64,000 nt of DNA, from NCBI GenBank assembly GCA_934663645.1, contig CAKUKR010000002.1:1-64000 (forward strand), in the 5' to 3' direction. Every line of letters starts with the position of its first letter. Position 1 is the first letter of the stretch. The position numbers were made by a program, and so were the translations under genes. The notes below the pieces were generated by a model. The model had not been told where the DNA came from and ran no database searches. It was given only the letters and a program-made list of their open reading frames with translations. Below are positions 33,584 to 44,244 of the stretch, in pieces. This DNA comes from an uncultured Muribaculaceae bacterium (GTDB taxonomy: Bacteria > Bacteroidota > Bacteroidia > Bacteroidales > Muribaculaceae).

Positions 33584-36007
33584 ATGAGACACAAACTTAC
33601 CTGCATCATCCTGGCCGCCTCGCTGGCAGCCCCGGCCTTGGCACAGGATTTCACCGTAAGCGGCATCAAGTACTCCGTACTGTCCGAGGAGGAAATGACC
33701 TGCGCCGTCACAAACGGCCAAAGCTACTCTGAAGCCTCGCTGACAATCCCGGCTTCCGTAACTCACAACGGCAAGCAATATTCCGTGGTGCAACTCGGAG
33801 ACGAAGCCTTCTCGACAAACAAGAAAATCGAGAACGTGAAAATCGCTGACTCCGTAACCCGATTCGGGACATACGCCTTCCAGGACTGCCCAAACCTCCG
33901 CTCCGTCGAGTTCGGCGACAAAATCACGGAATTCGGGTCGTCCACATTCAGCGGCGACTCCCTGCTCGTCAGCGTCTCCCCGATACCCGATACGGCGGGA
34001 GCGATACCCTACGGCATGTTCCTGGACTGCAAGCGCCTTGAAAACATTTCCATTGGCAACGGGGTAACGTCAATAGGATACCTTGCCTTCGGCAACTGCG
34101 CCGCCCTGCAAGAGATTGCACTTCCCTCCGCACTCACTGAAATCAAGAACTCCGCCTTCTCCGGCTGCTCATCTGTCACGTCGTTTGCTATCCCCGCAAG
34201 CGTAACGAGCATCGCCAACGACGTGTTCGACGGCTGCTCCTCTCTGGAAAGCCTCACCGTGGAGGCCGGCAACACCTCATACACCGCTGCCGGGAACATA
34301 CTATACACAGCAGACCTGTCAACACTCATAAAATGCGCAGCAAAGACACAAGGCGAAATAGAGCTCCCGGCAGGCGTGAAGGAAATACTCAGCAATGCCT
34401 TTAACGGCTGCGCCGCCCTGACATACATCGGCCTGCCCTCCGGCTTGCAAAAGATAGGGTTCGGAGCCTTCGACGGCTGTGCCTCAATTGAGCGCGTCAC
34501 CATACCAGAAAGCTGCCTCGACCTGGGGCAATACGCCTTCGACCACTGCTCCTCGCTCACTGCATTCTATCTGCCCACAAAGCTCGAGACAATACCGTTC
34601 GGACTGCTTGCCCACTGCTCCTCCCTTCCCAGCATCTGGATTCCGAACACTGTCAAGACCATTGAACGCCAAGCATTTGACAACTGTCTTGCCCTTACTT
34701 CCATAAGCCTGCCCAAAGCCCTCGTATCCCTCGACCCCGTGGCTTTTTACGAATGCCACAATCTCGAAGAAGTCAACATAGCAGACGGCTGTGAAAACTA
34801 CAAGAGCATCGACGGAGTGGTCTACTCACCAGACCTGAAAACTGTGATACTCTGCCCCAACGGCAAGTCCGGAAACCTCGACATACCCGACGGAATCACC
34901 GAAATCGCCCCGCTCGCATACTATAACTGCCAGAAAATAACAAATGTCAAGATACCGGAGACCGTCACCTCAATCGGCATGTCGGCTTTCGAAAACTGCT
35001 ACGCCCTGGAAACCATAAACCTGCCAGAGTCCATAACATTCATGGATGAGAGCATATTCTTCAAATGCCTCTCACTCAAGAACCTGACGATTCCCTCGTC
35101 CATAAAACGCCTCCCCACATCCACATGCCAGCTGTGCGAAAGCCTCGAATGGATCAAGCTCCCCGAAACGCTTGAGGTCATCGGCTACGGAGCGTTCCAG
35201 AAATGCGAAAGCCTCACCGAAATCGAAATCCCCGAAACTGTCAAGACCATCGAAGATTACGCATTCGTGTGGTGTACAGGCCTCAAAGAAATCATCATTC
35301 CGAACAATGTCACATACTACGGGGATTACATGTTCACAAAATGCACCAGCCTGCAGAAAGTCGTGCTGTCTAACGGCAACGGCGGACATGTCCCGAACAT
35401 ACGCTATGCCATGTTCACGCAATGCGACAACCTCGAGGAGATAGAAATACCCGAAGGCGTGACCACAATCGCCGAATACGCCTTCACCCTGTGTCCGAAA
35501 CTGAACGTCAAGCTCCCCTCCACCCTGACCACAATAGGAGGCAAGGCATTCGCGGGCTGCAATGCCATGACATCGCTGAACTTCGGGCCTGACATGAAAT
35601 ACGTCGGCTATCAGGCATTCTACTCATGCCCGGGACTCAAAACCATAAGCTGTGAAAGCACCGTGCCGCCGACACTTGACGGCCCATGCTTCGACACAGA
35701 GGCATACACAAGCGTTGCCCTGACAGTGCCCGAATCCTCAATGAACGCATACAAAAACGCGACTGAATGGAAGGAGTTCACCGACATAAACGGCTCGGGA
35801 GCCGTAGACGGCATAGCCGCAGACTCCCGTTTCAGCATAAACGGCCGTGAAATAACGGCTCTCGACACCAACGCATACATCGAAGTGTACACCACAGCAG
35901 GCAATGCAGTGTACAGAGGCTGCGGCGGCAGGACAATAACACTGCCCGAGGCAGGCATATACATCATACGCATTGACGGCAAGGCTGTAAAGGCATACGT
36001 CAAGTAA
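33584..36007 (+). CDS. BspA-like leucine-rich-repeat (LRR_5) surface protein
   Basis: 807 residues; signal peptide (cleavage after APALA, ~20). About 25 repeats of ~23 residues carry the LRR_5 consensus (AFxxCxxLxxIxLPxxLxxIG), as in Treponema/Tannerella BspA-type adhesins. The C-terminal ~75 residues (GAVDGIAADSRFSI...YIEVYTTAGNAVYRGC...GIYIIRIDG KAVKAYVK) resemble a type IX secretion sorting domain. It is probably displayed on the cell surface and may bind host or bacterial proteins. It has its own promoter and lies next to the TPR/AraC regulator. Confidence 0.9.
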   Translation: MRHKLTCIILAASLAAPALAQDFTVSGIKYSVLSEEEMTCAVTNGQSYSEASLTIPASVTHNGKQYSVVQLGDEAFSTNKKIENVKIADSVTRFGTYAFQDCPNLRSVEFGDKITEFGSSTFSGDSLLVSVSPIPDTAGAIPYGMFLDCKRLENISIGNGVTSIGYLAFGNCAALQEIALPSALTEIKNSAFSGCSSVTSFAIPASVTSIANDVFDGCSSLESLTVEAGNTSYTAAGNILYTADLSTLIKCAAKTQGEIELPAGVKEILSNAFNGCAALTYIGLPSGLQKIGFGAFDGCASIERVTIPESCLDLGQYAFDHCSSLTAFYLPTKLETIPFGLLAHCSSLPSIWIPNTVKTIERQAFDNCLALTSISLPKALVSLDPVAFYECHNLEEVNIADGCENYKSIDGVVYSPDLKTVILCPNGKSGNLDIPDGITEIAPLAYYNCQKITNVKIPETVTSIGMSAFENCYALETINLPESITFMDESIFFKCLSLKNLTIPSSIKRLPTSTCQLCESLEWIKLPETLEVIGYGAFQKCESLTEIEIPETVKTIEDYAFVWCTGLKEIIIPNNVTYYGDYMFTKCTSLQKVVLSNGNGGHVPNIRYAMFTQCDNLEEIEIPEGVTTIAEYAFTLCPKLNVKLPSTLTTIGGKAFAGCNAMTSLNFGPDMKYVGYQAFYSCPGLKTISCESTVPPTLDGPCFDTEAYTSVALTVPESSMNAYKNATEWKEFTDINGSGAVDGIAADSRFSINGREITALDTNAYIEVYTTAGNAVYRGCGGRTITLPEAGIYIIRIDGKAVKAYVK

Positions 36008-36117
36008 CGCACACGACCTGAACAATACCGCAAACGGCTGCAGGGAGGGGACACGCCAAGCCCCTCCCTGCCATTTTCCTCGACAGCGGCGCAGTCCATG
36101 CCGTTGTCCCCAAAAGC

Positions 36118-36159
36118 AAAGCCGCTGACATCACAAACTTGTGATTGTCAACGGCTTTT
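36118..36159 (-). terminator. terminator of tRNA-Pro(TGG)
   Basis: AAAGCCG-C-TGACA-TCAC and its near-complement GTGA-TTGTCA-ACGGCTTT form a long stem with a 6-nt loop 8 bp beyond the tRNA 3' end on the minus strand. The 3' side on that strand is T-rich (GGCTTTGCTTTTG). Confidence 0.7.
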
Positions 36160-36166
36160 CATCGTG

Positions 36167-36241
36167 TCGGGGTGAAAGGATTCGAACCTTCGACCCCCTG
36201 CTCCCAAAGCAGGTGCGCTAACCGGACTGCGCTACGCCCCG
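36167..36241 (-). tRNA. tRNA-Pro (anticodon TGG)
   Basis: Minus-strand cloverleaf: acceptor CGGGGCG/CACCCCG, D-stem GCGC/GCGC, anticodon stem CCTGC/GCAGG with loop TTTGGGA (TGG), T-arm GAAGG-TTCGAAT-CCTTT and discriminator A. There is one internal C6-A67 mismatch in the acceptor stem; the other tRNA-Pro in this window has T6-A67 there. CCA is not encoded. Confidence 0.92.
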
Positions 36242-36277
36242 ATAACCTCTCTGTTCAGATAGGCGGTGCAAATTTAG

Positions 36278-38383
<2,106 letters not shown>

Positions 38384-38404
38384 GCTAACCGCACACTCCC
38401 GACC

Positions 38405-39145
38405 GTGAAGGCTGACATCCAAGGCACAGAGCATCACCGCCGCCGCGCGCAGCTGCGAGACAGGCTGCGGCAGCGTGTCAAGATACACCGCGAGGGCACG
38501 AACATACTCATCGTGCTCGCGCTGATGCTTGTCGCCGTCAACGTCCCGGCGTGGATATACCTGCCGCCGCTGGTGTTGCCGCCGCTATGCTCCATCGTTT
38601 CCGTGGTGACTTACGGCTTCATCTTCAACTTCTTCCGCTGCCCCACGCGCAAATACCGCGGGCAGCGAGAGGATATGGTCATCAGCTCCGTTGACGGCCG
38701 CGTCGTAGCCATAGAGCGCGTCGAGGAGTGCGAGTACCTGAAGGGGGAAGCCGTTATGGTGTCGGTATTCATGTCGCCGCTGAACGTGCACGCCAACTGG
38801 TACCCGCTCGACGGCAATGTAGAATATGTCCGCCACCACCGCGGACGTTTCCTCTCGGCATACCTGCCCAAGGCCAGCACCGACAACGAGCGAAGCACCG
38901 TCGGCATACGCGACCCCAAGGGGCGATGCATCACCGTCCGCCAGATAGCCGGCGCGATGGCCAGGCGCATAGTGACTTACGCCCGCAAGGGGAACAAGGC
39001 CAGCATCGACAGCCACCTTGGTTTCATCAAGTTCGGCTCACGGGTAGACATATACCTGCCCACGGATGCCGAGATACTAATAAACATCGGCGACAAGGTG
39101 AGCGGAGGGCTGACACCCCTCGCCCGGCTTGCCGCTGCACAGTGA
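38405..39145 (+). CDS. psd: phosphatidylserine decarboxylase
   Basis: 246 residues with a hydrophobic N-terminal hairpin (NILIVLALMLVAVNVPAW, LPPLVLPPLCSIVSVVTYGF) and the catalytic part VFMSPLNVHANWYP (the H in NVHxN) and FIKFGSRVD, where Ser212 of the GS site self-cleaves to create the pyruvoyl group. It makes phosphatidylethanolamine from phosphatidylserine at the inner membrane. The start is a GTG at 38405; no ATG in the frame retains the conserved IHREGTNI segment. It pairs with pss downstream. Confidence 0.93.
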   Translation: MKADIQGTEHHRRRAQLRDRLRQRVKIHREGTNILIVLALMLVAVNVPAWIYLPPLVLPPLCSIVSVVTYGFIFNFFRCPTRKYRGQREDMVISSVDGRVVAIERVEECEYLKGEAVMVSVFMSPLNVHANWYPLDGNVEYVRHHRGRFLSAYLPKASTDNERSTVGIRDPKGRCITVRQIAGAMARRIVTYARKGNKASIDSHLGFIKFGSRVDIYLPTDAEILINIGDKVSGGLTPLARLAAAQ

Positions 39146-39185
39146 CACACGCGCCACACAGCGGCGCTACCTAACGTCTGCGACT

Positions 39186-39908
39186 ATGAACATACTGGTA
39201 CGCAACATACCCAACACGATAACGTGCATCAACCTCATCGCGGGATGCCTCGCCATAGTCTGCGCAATGTCGCCGGACCCCTGCTGCGCTGGGCTTTGCG
39301 GACGGCACTGGGCATATATATGTATCGGCATCGCCGCCATCGCCGACTTCTGCGACGGGCTGGCGGCGCGGCTGCTGCACGCCTACTCCCCGATGGGGAA
39401 GGAACTCGACTCGCTGTGCGACCTGGTGAGCTTCGGCGTTGCGCCGGCAATGATAGCCTTCCAGTGCATGAAGGCCTCCCCCGAAACCGCAGCCATCGCA
39501 CCGGCAGCGATATTCATAGCCGTCTGCGGCGCGTTGCGCCTCGCCCGCTTCAACGTGGACGAGCGCCAGACCTCCTCGTTCATAGGGCTGCCGATACCCG
39601 CCAACGCCATTTTCTGGATCGGACTGACCGAAATCATCGGCGGCAACGCCGCAACGCTCGGACTCGTCCCCTCACTGCTCATCATCTTGGCAGCGAGCCT
39701 CATCATGGTATTGCCGCTGCCTATGTTCTCCCTCAAGTTCAAGAACCTGCGCTGGCAGGGCAACCGCGTCCGCTGGGTCATGATAGCCGCTGCCATCGCA
39801 CTTGTAGCCTCGCTCGGCGTGGGAGGGCTGATGTGGGTGATAGTGGCATACCTGCTGCTCTCGACAGCAAACGACATTAGCACCAAACAAATCAAAAACA
39901 AGCCATGA
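39186..39908 (+). CDS. pssA: CDP-diacylglycerol--serine O-phosphatidyltransferase
   Basis: 240 residues, about seven transmembrane helices. The CDP-alcohol phosphatidyltransferase motif is intact: DG-LAAR, then G and two aspartates in MGKELDSLCDLVSFG (pattern DG(x)2AR(x)8G(x)3D(x)3D). It makes phosphatidylserine for the Psd encoded upstream, so the two genes form the phosphatidylethanolamine pathway. The start at 39186 matches the typical MNILVRNIPNTITCINLIAG beginning. It overlaps the next gene by 4 bp. Confidence 0.95.
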   Translation: MNILVRNIPNTITCINLIAGCLAIVCAMSPDPCCAGLCGRHWAYICIGIAAIADFCDGLAARLLHAYSPMGKELDSLCDLVSFGVAPAMIAFQCMKASPETAAIAPAAIFIAVCGALRLARFNVDERQTSSFIGLPIPANAIFWIGLTEIIGGNAATLGLVPSLLIILAASLIMVLPLPMFSLKFKNLRWQGNRVRWVMIAAAIALVASLGVGGLMWVIVAYLLLSTANDISTKQIKNKP

Positions 39909-40321
39909 AATTGCTCACTCTGATTATTATACTAATCCCCTTGGCTCTGTGGCTGCTGCGTCCGCTGATACGTAAATGGATATACCGCACCTTAGAGCGC
40001 AAGGCCGAGGATATGCTGCGCCGCGCAGCCGGGATGCCCCCCCGCGGCAAGAAACAGCGCAGCAACAACGCGGCTGAGGAAGACGACGGCTCATACCGCG
40101 CTGGCAGCAGCTCGTCATCGTATCACACTGGCTACGGCTACGGCTACGAGCGGCACGACGGCCCGATAATACCGCACGAATATGCCGAAGATGTGGAGTT
40201 CACAGAATACCGCGACTACAGCAGCGACACAAAAATACGCACCAGCGACACTGGAGAGCAGAGCATAGTCATCGAAAAGCAGGTGACAGACGTGCAATGG
40301 GAAGAAATCAAGGACAAGTGA
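39905..40321 (+). CDS. DUF4834 family membrane protein
   Basis: 138 residues: one N-terminal transmembrane helix (LLTLIIILIPLALWLL), a basic stretch (RPLIRKWIYRTLERK) and a low-complexity middle rich in Ser, Gly and Tyr (SSSSYHTGYGYGYERHDG), ending in an acidic tail. This matches DUF4834, a Bacteroidota family of unknown function. It overlaps pssA by ATGA and precedes a HAD phosphatase by 13 bp, so it is within the phospholipid gene run. Confidence 0.82.
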   Translation: MKLLTLIIILIPLALWLLRPLIRKWIYRTLERKAEDMLRRAAGMPPRGKKQRSNNAAEEDDGSYRAGSSSSSYHTGYGYGYERHDGPIIPHEYAEDVEFTEYRDYSSDTKIRTSDTGEQSIVIEKQVTDVQWEEIKDK

Positions 40322-40334
40322 AACCAGCTACAAT

Positions 40335-41186
40335 ATGACCAGCAAGGCACGGACACTGTATGTCAGCGACCTCGACGGCACGCTGCTCAACACCAGCTCT
40401 GCGGTTAGCCCGCGCAGCCGCGAGCTGCTCAACCGTGCAATCGAGGACGGCGCTCTGTTCACCGTGGCTACGGCACGCACTCCCGCGACTGTCAGCACGC
40501 TGCTCGACGGCATACGCATGACGCTGCCCGCTGTGGTGATGACCGGAGCCGCCCTTTGGGACGCTGCAACCGGCATCTACTCCGACATCCACGGCATACC
40601 CGCCGGCACCGTCCGCCAACTGGTGGAGATATACCGCGACTGCGGCACGCCCACGTTCATATACCGCCTCGTGGACGGCTTAATCGAGATATACCACTAC
40701 GGCGAACTGTCGGAAACAGAACGGCAATTCCTCGCCGAACGCATCGACAACCCCTACAAGCATTTCGAGAGCCGCGACTGCCAGCCTGACGGTGTGCCCA
40801 ACTGCATGGACGATGTGGTGCTGTTCTACGCCATGCAGCCCGACGGCAAGGCTCGCGCCGCATACGAGCGCATCAAGGCTCTCCCTGTCACACCGCTTTG
40901 CTACCACGACATATTCGGGCCGCAAACGTCGATAGTGGAAGTGTTCGGGCCGCAGACCACCAAGGCCAACGCCGTCTGCCGCCTCGCCCGGAGCATCGGC
41001 GCGGAAAGGATAGTCTCATTCGGCGACAACGTCAACGACCTGCCGCTCATGGAGACAGCAGATGTGGCAGTAGCCGTGGGCAACGCCGTGCCAGAAGCAC
41101 GACAGGCCGCCGACATAGTCATCGACACCAACGACACCGATGCCGTAGCGCGGTTCATACTTGATGACATGAACAGACAGCGATGA
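40335..41186 (+). CDS. Cof-type HAD hydrolase
   Basis: 283 residues. Motif I YVSDLDGTLLN, a Cof/IIB-type cap domain after motif II (VATARTPA), the conserved lysine in TTKANAV and motif IV FGDNVNDLPLMETADVAVAVGNA are intact. Such enzymes remove phosphate from sugar phosphates, nucleotides or flavin precursors; the substrate is not predictable. It overlaps the histidine kinase gene by 4 bp. Confidence 0.92.
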   Translation: MTSKARTLYVSDLDGTLLNTSSAVSPRSRELLNRAIEDGALFTVATARTPATVSTLLDGIRMTLPAVVMTGAALWDAATGIYSDIHGIPAGTVRQLVEIYRDCGTPTFIYRLVDGLIEIYHYGELSETERQFLAERIDNPYKHFESRDCQPDGVPNCMDDVVLFYAMQPDGKARAAYERIKALPVTPLCYHDIFGPQTSIVEVFGPQTTKANAVCRLARSIGAERIVSFGDNVNDLPLMETADVAVAVGNAVPEARQAADIVIDTNDTDAVARFILDDMNRQR

Positions 41187-42406
41187 GGATAGTGTACGAC
41201 AAACGCCAGCTGTGGAAATTCCTGTTCCTCGCCCTTGCCCTCGCAGCGGTGGCGGCGTTCCTGCTCATCTCCAACAACCTTGTCAAACAGCTCGCCCGCC
41301 AGGAGCGCGAGCGAATGAACATCTGGGCAAAAGCCACCGAAAAACTCGCCTCGTCGAGCGACGACGCCGATTTCGAGTTCATTCTCGAAATCATTCAGCA
41401 AAACAACACCATACCCGTAATGGTCGCCGACAGCAGGGGCAACATCACCGAGTTCCGCAACTTCGACCTGCCAGACAATGCCGACAAAGACAAGATTAGC
41501 TATTTCGAGCTCTCCGATGAAAACCGGCAGTACCTCCAGAAACGCCTTGCCAAAATGTGCAACGGCAAGTCGATAGCCGCAGCGGCCGCCGCATCCGACC
41601 ATTTCATCGAGGTAAAGGGGTTTGAGAACACCCGGCAGTACATAATCTACGAAGACTCGATACTGCTGCGACGCCTCAGCCAGTTCCCCTACATACAGCT
41701 CGCGATAATGATAGCCGTGGCTTTCGTCATATACGGCATTTTCGTCTATACCAAGCGGGCCGAGCAGAACCGAGTATGGGTGGGACTGTGCAAGGAAACG
41801 GCGCACCAGCTCGGCACCCCGATATCATCGCTAATGGCATGGTCACAATACCTCGAATCCACAGGCACTGACCGCGACACCATCTCCGAAATCGACAAGG
41901 ACGTGCGCCGCCTATCCATGATCGCCGAGCGGTTCTCCAAAATCGGCTCGCGACCCGATATGGAGCTCGAATACATCAACGAGGCAACGGCTCGCGGGCT
42001 GGAATACATGAGCAGCCGCCTCTCCGGCAAGGTCATCATGGAGCTGCACCCCAGTGAGGACGACCATCCTGTCATGATTTCCCCCCCACTCTTCGCATGG
42101 GTGCTCGAGAACCTCACCAAGAACGCCGTGGACGCCATGGACGGCGAGGGCAGAATAGACATCGTCACCGGCTGCGAAAGGAACTACGCATACATCGACG
42201 TGACCGACACCGGCAAGGGCATCGCCCGCAAGAACTTCCGCAACGTGTTCAACGCCGGCTACACCACCAAGAAACGCGGCTGGGGACTGGGGCTTACGCT
42301 CGTAAAACGCATCATCGAGGACTATCACCGAGGACGCATCTATGTCAAGGACTCCGAGCCGGGCGTAGGCACCACGTTCCGCATCGAGATCCCTTTAGTC
42401 TCCTGA
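41183..42406 (+). CDS. membrane histidine kinase (PorY-like)
   Basis: 407 residues with two transmembrane helices (~12-30 and ~171-189) around a ~140-residue periplasmic sensor, no HAMP domain, and a kinase core: His208 in KETAHQLGTPISSLMAW, N-box ENLTKNAVDAMDGEG, G1 DTGKGI and G2 GWGLGLTLVK. The KETAHQLGTPxSSLMAW H-box is characteristic of Bacteroidota orphan kinases that include PorY, the partner of PorX. Since porX is in the same window this could be its cognate kinase, but that is inference. No response regulator gene is adjacent. Confidence 0.85.
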   Translation: MRIVYDKRQLWKFLFLALALAAVAAFLLISNNLVKQLARQERERMNIWAKATEKLASSSDDADFEFILEIIQQNNTIPVMVADSRGNITEFRNFDLPDNADKDKISYFELSDENRQYLQKRLAKMCNGKSIAAAAAASDHFIEVKGFENTRQYIIYEDSILLRRLSQFPYIQLAIMIAVAFVIYGIFVYTKRAEQNRVWVGLCKETAHQLGTPISSLMAWSQYLESTGTDRDTISEIDKDVRRLSMIAERFSKIGSRPDMELEYINEATARGLEYMSSRLSGKVIMELHPSEDDHPVMISPPLFAWVLENLTKNAVDAMDGEGRIDIVTGCERNYAYIDVTDTGKGIARKNFRNVFNAGYTTKKRGWGLGLTLVKRIIEDYHRGRIYVKDSEPGVGTTFRIEIPLVS

Positions 42407-42617
42407 CCCGACCGCACCCCGGCACCCCTATCGGCTCATTTTTACCACAAAAACCGCATCTGCCGGCTCAAGTTAAGCCGATTTGCCGCCTAAAAACACC
42501 ACCTTTGGGCCGATTCCCCTCTGCTACACTCTGGCAAACGTGTAAAAAGCTACGGAGATTGTCAACAATATCCGTAACTTTTCACGCGACACACTCGATA
42601 TTCTCAACTCATTGATG

Positions 42618-42625
42618 TAACTTTG
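42618..42625 (+). promoter_or_regulatory. -7 element upstream of 443-residue membrane protein
   Basis: TAACTTTG, 32 bp before the ATG at 42657. No TTG lies at the right distance. An imperfect inverted repeat (AAAAGCTACGGA and TCCGTAACTTTT, 42543-42580) occurs just upstream. The rest of 42407-42656 holds no gene. Confidence 0.55.
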
Positions 42626-42656
42626 CAGCGCAAAACTATTCACTGACCACGAAATC

Positions 42657-43988
42657 ATGAAAACATCTACGTCCAAAATACTGTTGCGCGGACTTCTCGC
42701 CGCCGCTATCTGCCTCCCCTCGCTCGCGGCGAATGCCGTCACAGACGAGGAAATGGACCACGCCCGCGCTATCGCCGGACAGGTTTACCTGCGCTATACC
42801 AACGACAAAGCAGAATACCTCGACGGCAAAAAAGCCCAGTCTGTCAAGGAGCTGCGCTCTATGGTCGAAGGACACAAGACCGACGCGGACAACCTCAAGC
42901 AGTTTCTCGCCGCTCCCGTCAGCAAGGATTACGCCTCGTGGGGCAAGGAACAGCTCGCCGCATATTGGAGCAAGACTTTCTTCCAGAACGCCAACCTGAG
43001 CAAGAAGGCTGAGCAGAGCCGCAACAACAAAATCAAGGCCAGCATCGGCACAATGACTGTCACTGAGCCATCTGCCGAAAAGCCGCAGCCCGAAGAACAG
43101 CCCCAGGAACAGCAAGCACAAGCCGCTATCCCTGCAGAACAGACTGCCGCGCAGGAGCCTCCCGTACAGGCTGTTGACTCCTCCGCTGCCGAGACATCCG
43201 CTGAAGAAGAGGTCGCACAAGCAGACCAGGGCTCAAACACATGGCTTTACGTCGTCCTGCTCATCGTCCTCATCGGCATCGTCATCTGGCTCGTGCTGTA
43301 CGCAATGCGTGCCATGAAAGGCCCGGAGCAGAAACTGGCGTCACCCGAGAAGCGGCAGAAAGCCGAGCCCTCGGAGATGCAAGACAAATACGCTCCGCAA
43401 CCAGCGCCTGCATACGACGCCGCTGCCGCTTCTGACACCGAAATCGAGGATATGCAGGCACGATACGCCAACACCATTGCCGCCAAGAACGAGGAAATCG
43501 AACGGCTGCGCCGCGCCCTCGACAACAGCCGCGCCGCAGAGCAGGAAGCCCGCACACGCGCCGACCAGCTCACCGCCCGCGTCTCCCAGCTGCAACAGCA
43601 GCTGCAGTCAATGCGCGACAAGCCAGCTCCCCAACCGGCGCCGCGACAGCCGCAGCCCGCGCCTGGAGGCGAACGGGTCATTTACCTCGGCCGCGCCAAC
43701 CGCAACCGCGTGTTCGTCCGCGCAGACCGACAGGTAACTCCCGGCAAGACCGTGTACCGACTTGTCACAACAAACAACCTTACAGGCACATTCACCGTCG
43801 AGACAGACCCCTCGGTAGTGGCCCTCGTGTCGCTCGATGCACAGACCACCCTTTACGGCGCGTGCGAAGCACCGACTCTCGCCGGCGCGGAATCCTGCTC
43901 GCGCATCGTCACCGACACAGCCGGCTCCGCAATATTCGAGGACAACTGCTGGAAGGTGCTGCACCCGGCTGCAATCCACCTCGAGTGA
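42657..43988 (+). CDS. unrecognised membrane protein with coiled coil
   Basis: 443 residues. Signal peptide (~1-26), a ~100-residue helical exported region, a Glu/Gln/Pro/Ala-rich linker (~135-190), one transmembrane helix (~196-218, WLYVVLLIVLIGIVIWLVLY), a Pro/Ala linker, a coiled coil (~260-320) and a C-terminal globular segment (~338-443; RVIYLGRANRNRVFVRADRQV, with three cysteines). With a cleaved signal peptide the coiled coil and last domain would be cytoplasmic. I do not recognise the family. It may link envelope and cytoplasm; no partner is evident from its neighbours. Confidence 0.8.
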   Translation: MKTSTSKILLRGLLAAAICLPSLAANAVTDEEMDHARAIAGQVYLRYTNDKAEYLDGKKAQSVKELRSMVEGHKTDADNLKQFLAAPVSKDYASWGKEQLAAYWSKTFFQNANLSKKAEQSRNNKIKASIGTMTVTEPSAEKPQPEEQPQEQQAQAAIPAEQTAAQEPPVQAVDSSAAETSAEEEVAQADQGSNTWLYVVLLIVLIGIVIWLVLYAMRAMKGPEQKLASPEKRQKAEPSEMQDKYAPQPAPAYDAAAASDTEIEDMQARYANTIAAKNEEIERLRRALDNSRAAEQEARTRADQLTARVSQLQQQLQSMRDKPAPQPAPRQPQPAPGGERVIYLGRANRNRVFVRADRQVTPGKTVYRLVTTNNLTGTFTVETDPSVVALVSLDAQTTLYGACEAPTLAGAESCSRIVTDTAGSAIFEDNCWKVLHPAAIHLE

Positions 43989-44244
43989 TCTTCCTCCCCA
44001 TCGCGCCTCTGCTCGCCACCAACAGCATTGGCGATATTCGCCCGACACACATTTATTTGTGAGCCGGGCCGATTTTTTACACCCGAAAACCAACCGCGAC
44101 AAAAATTTTCGGCTCAACGGATATTTTATATTAACAACGCTTGTTTATTCCCGAAACTTTTTATAACTTTACAGCCGAAAACATTCAACATTGGGCGAAA
44201 GCGGCAGCGACTGTCGCCTATGCCTTTGATAATAATACAGTTAT

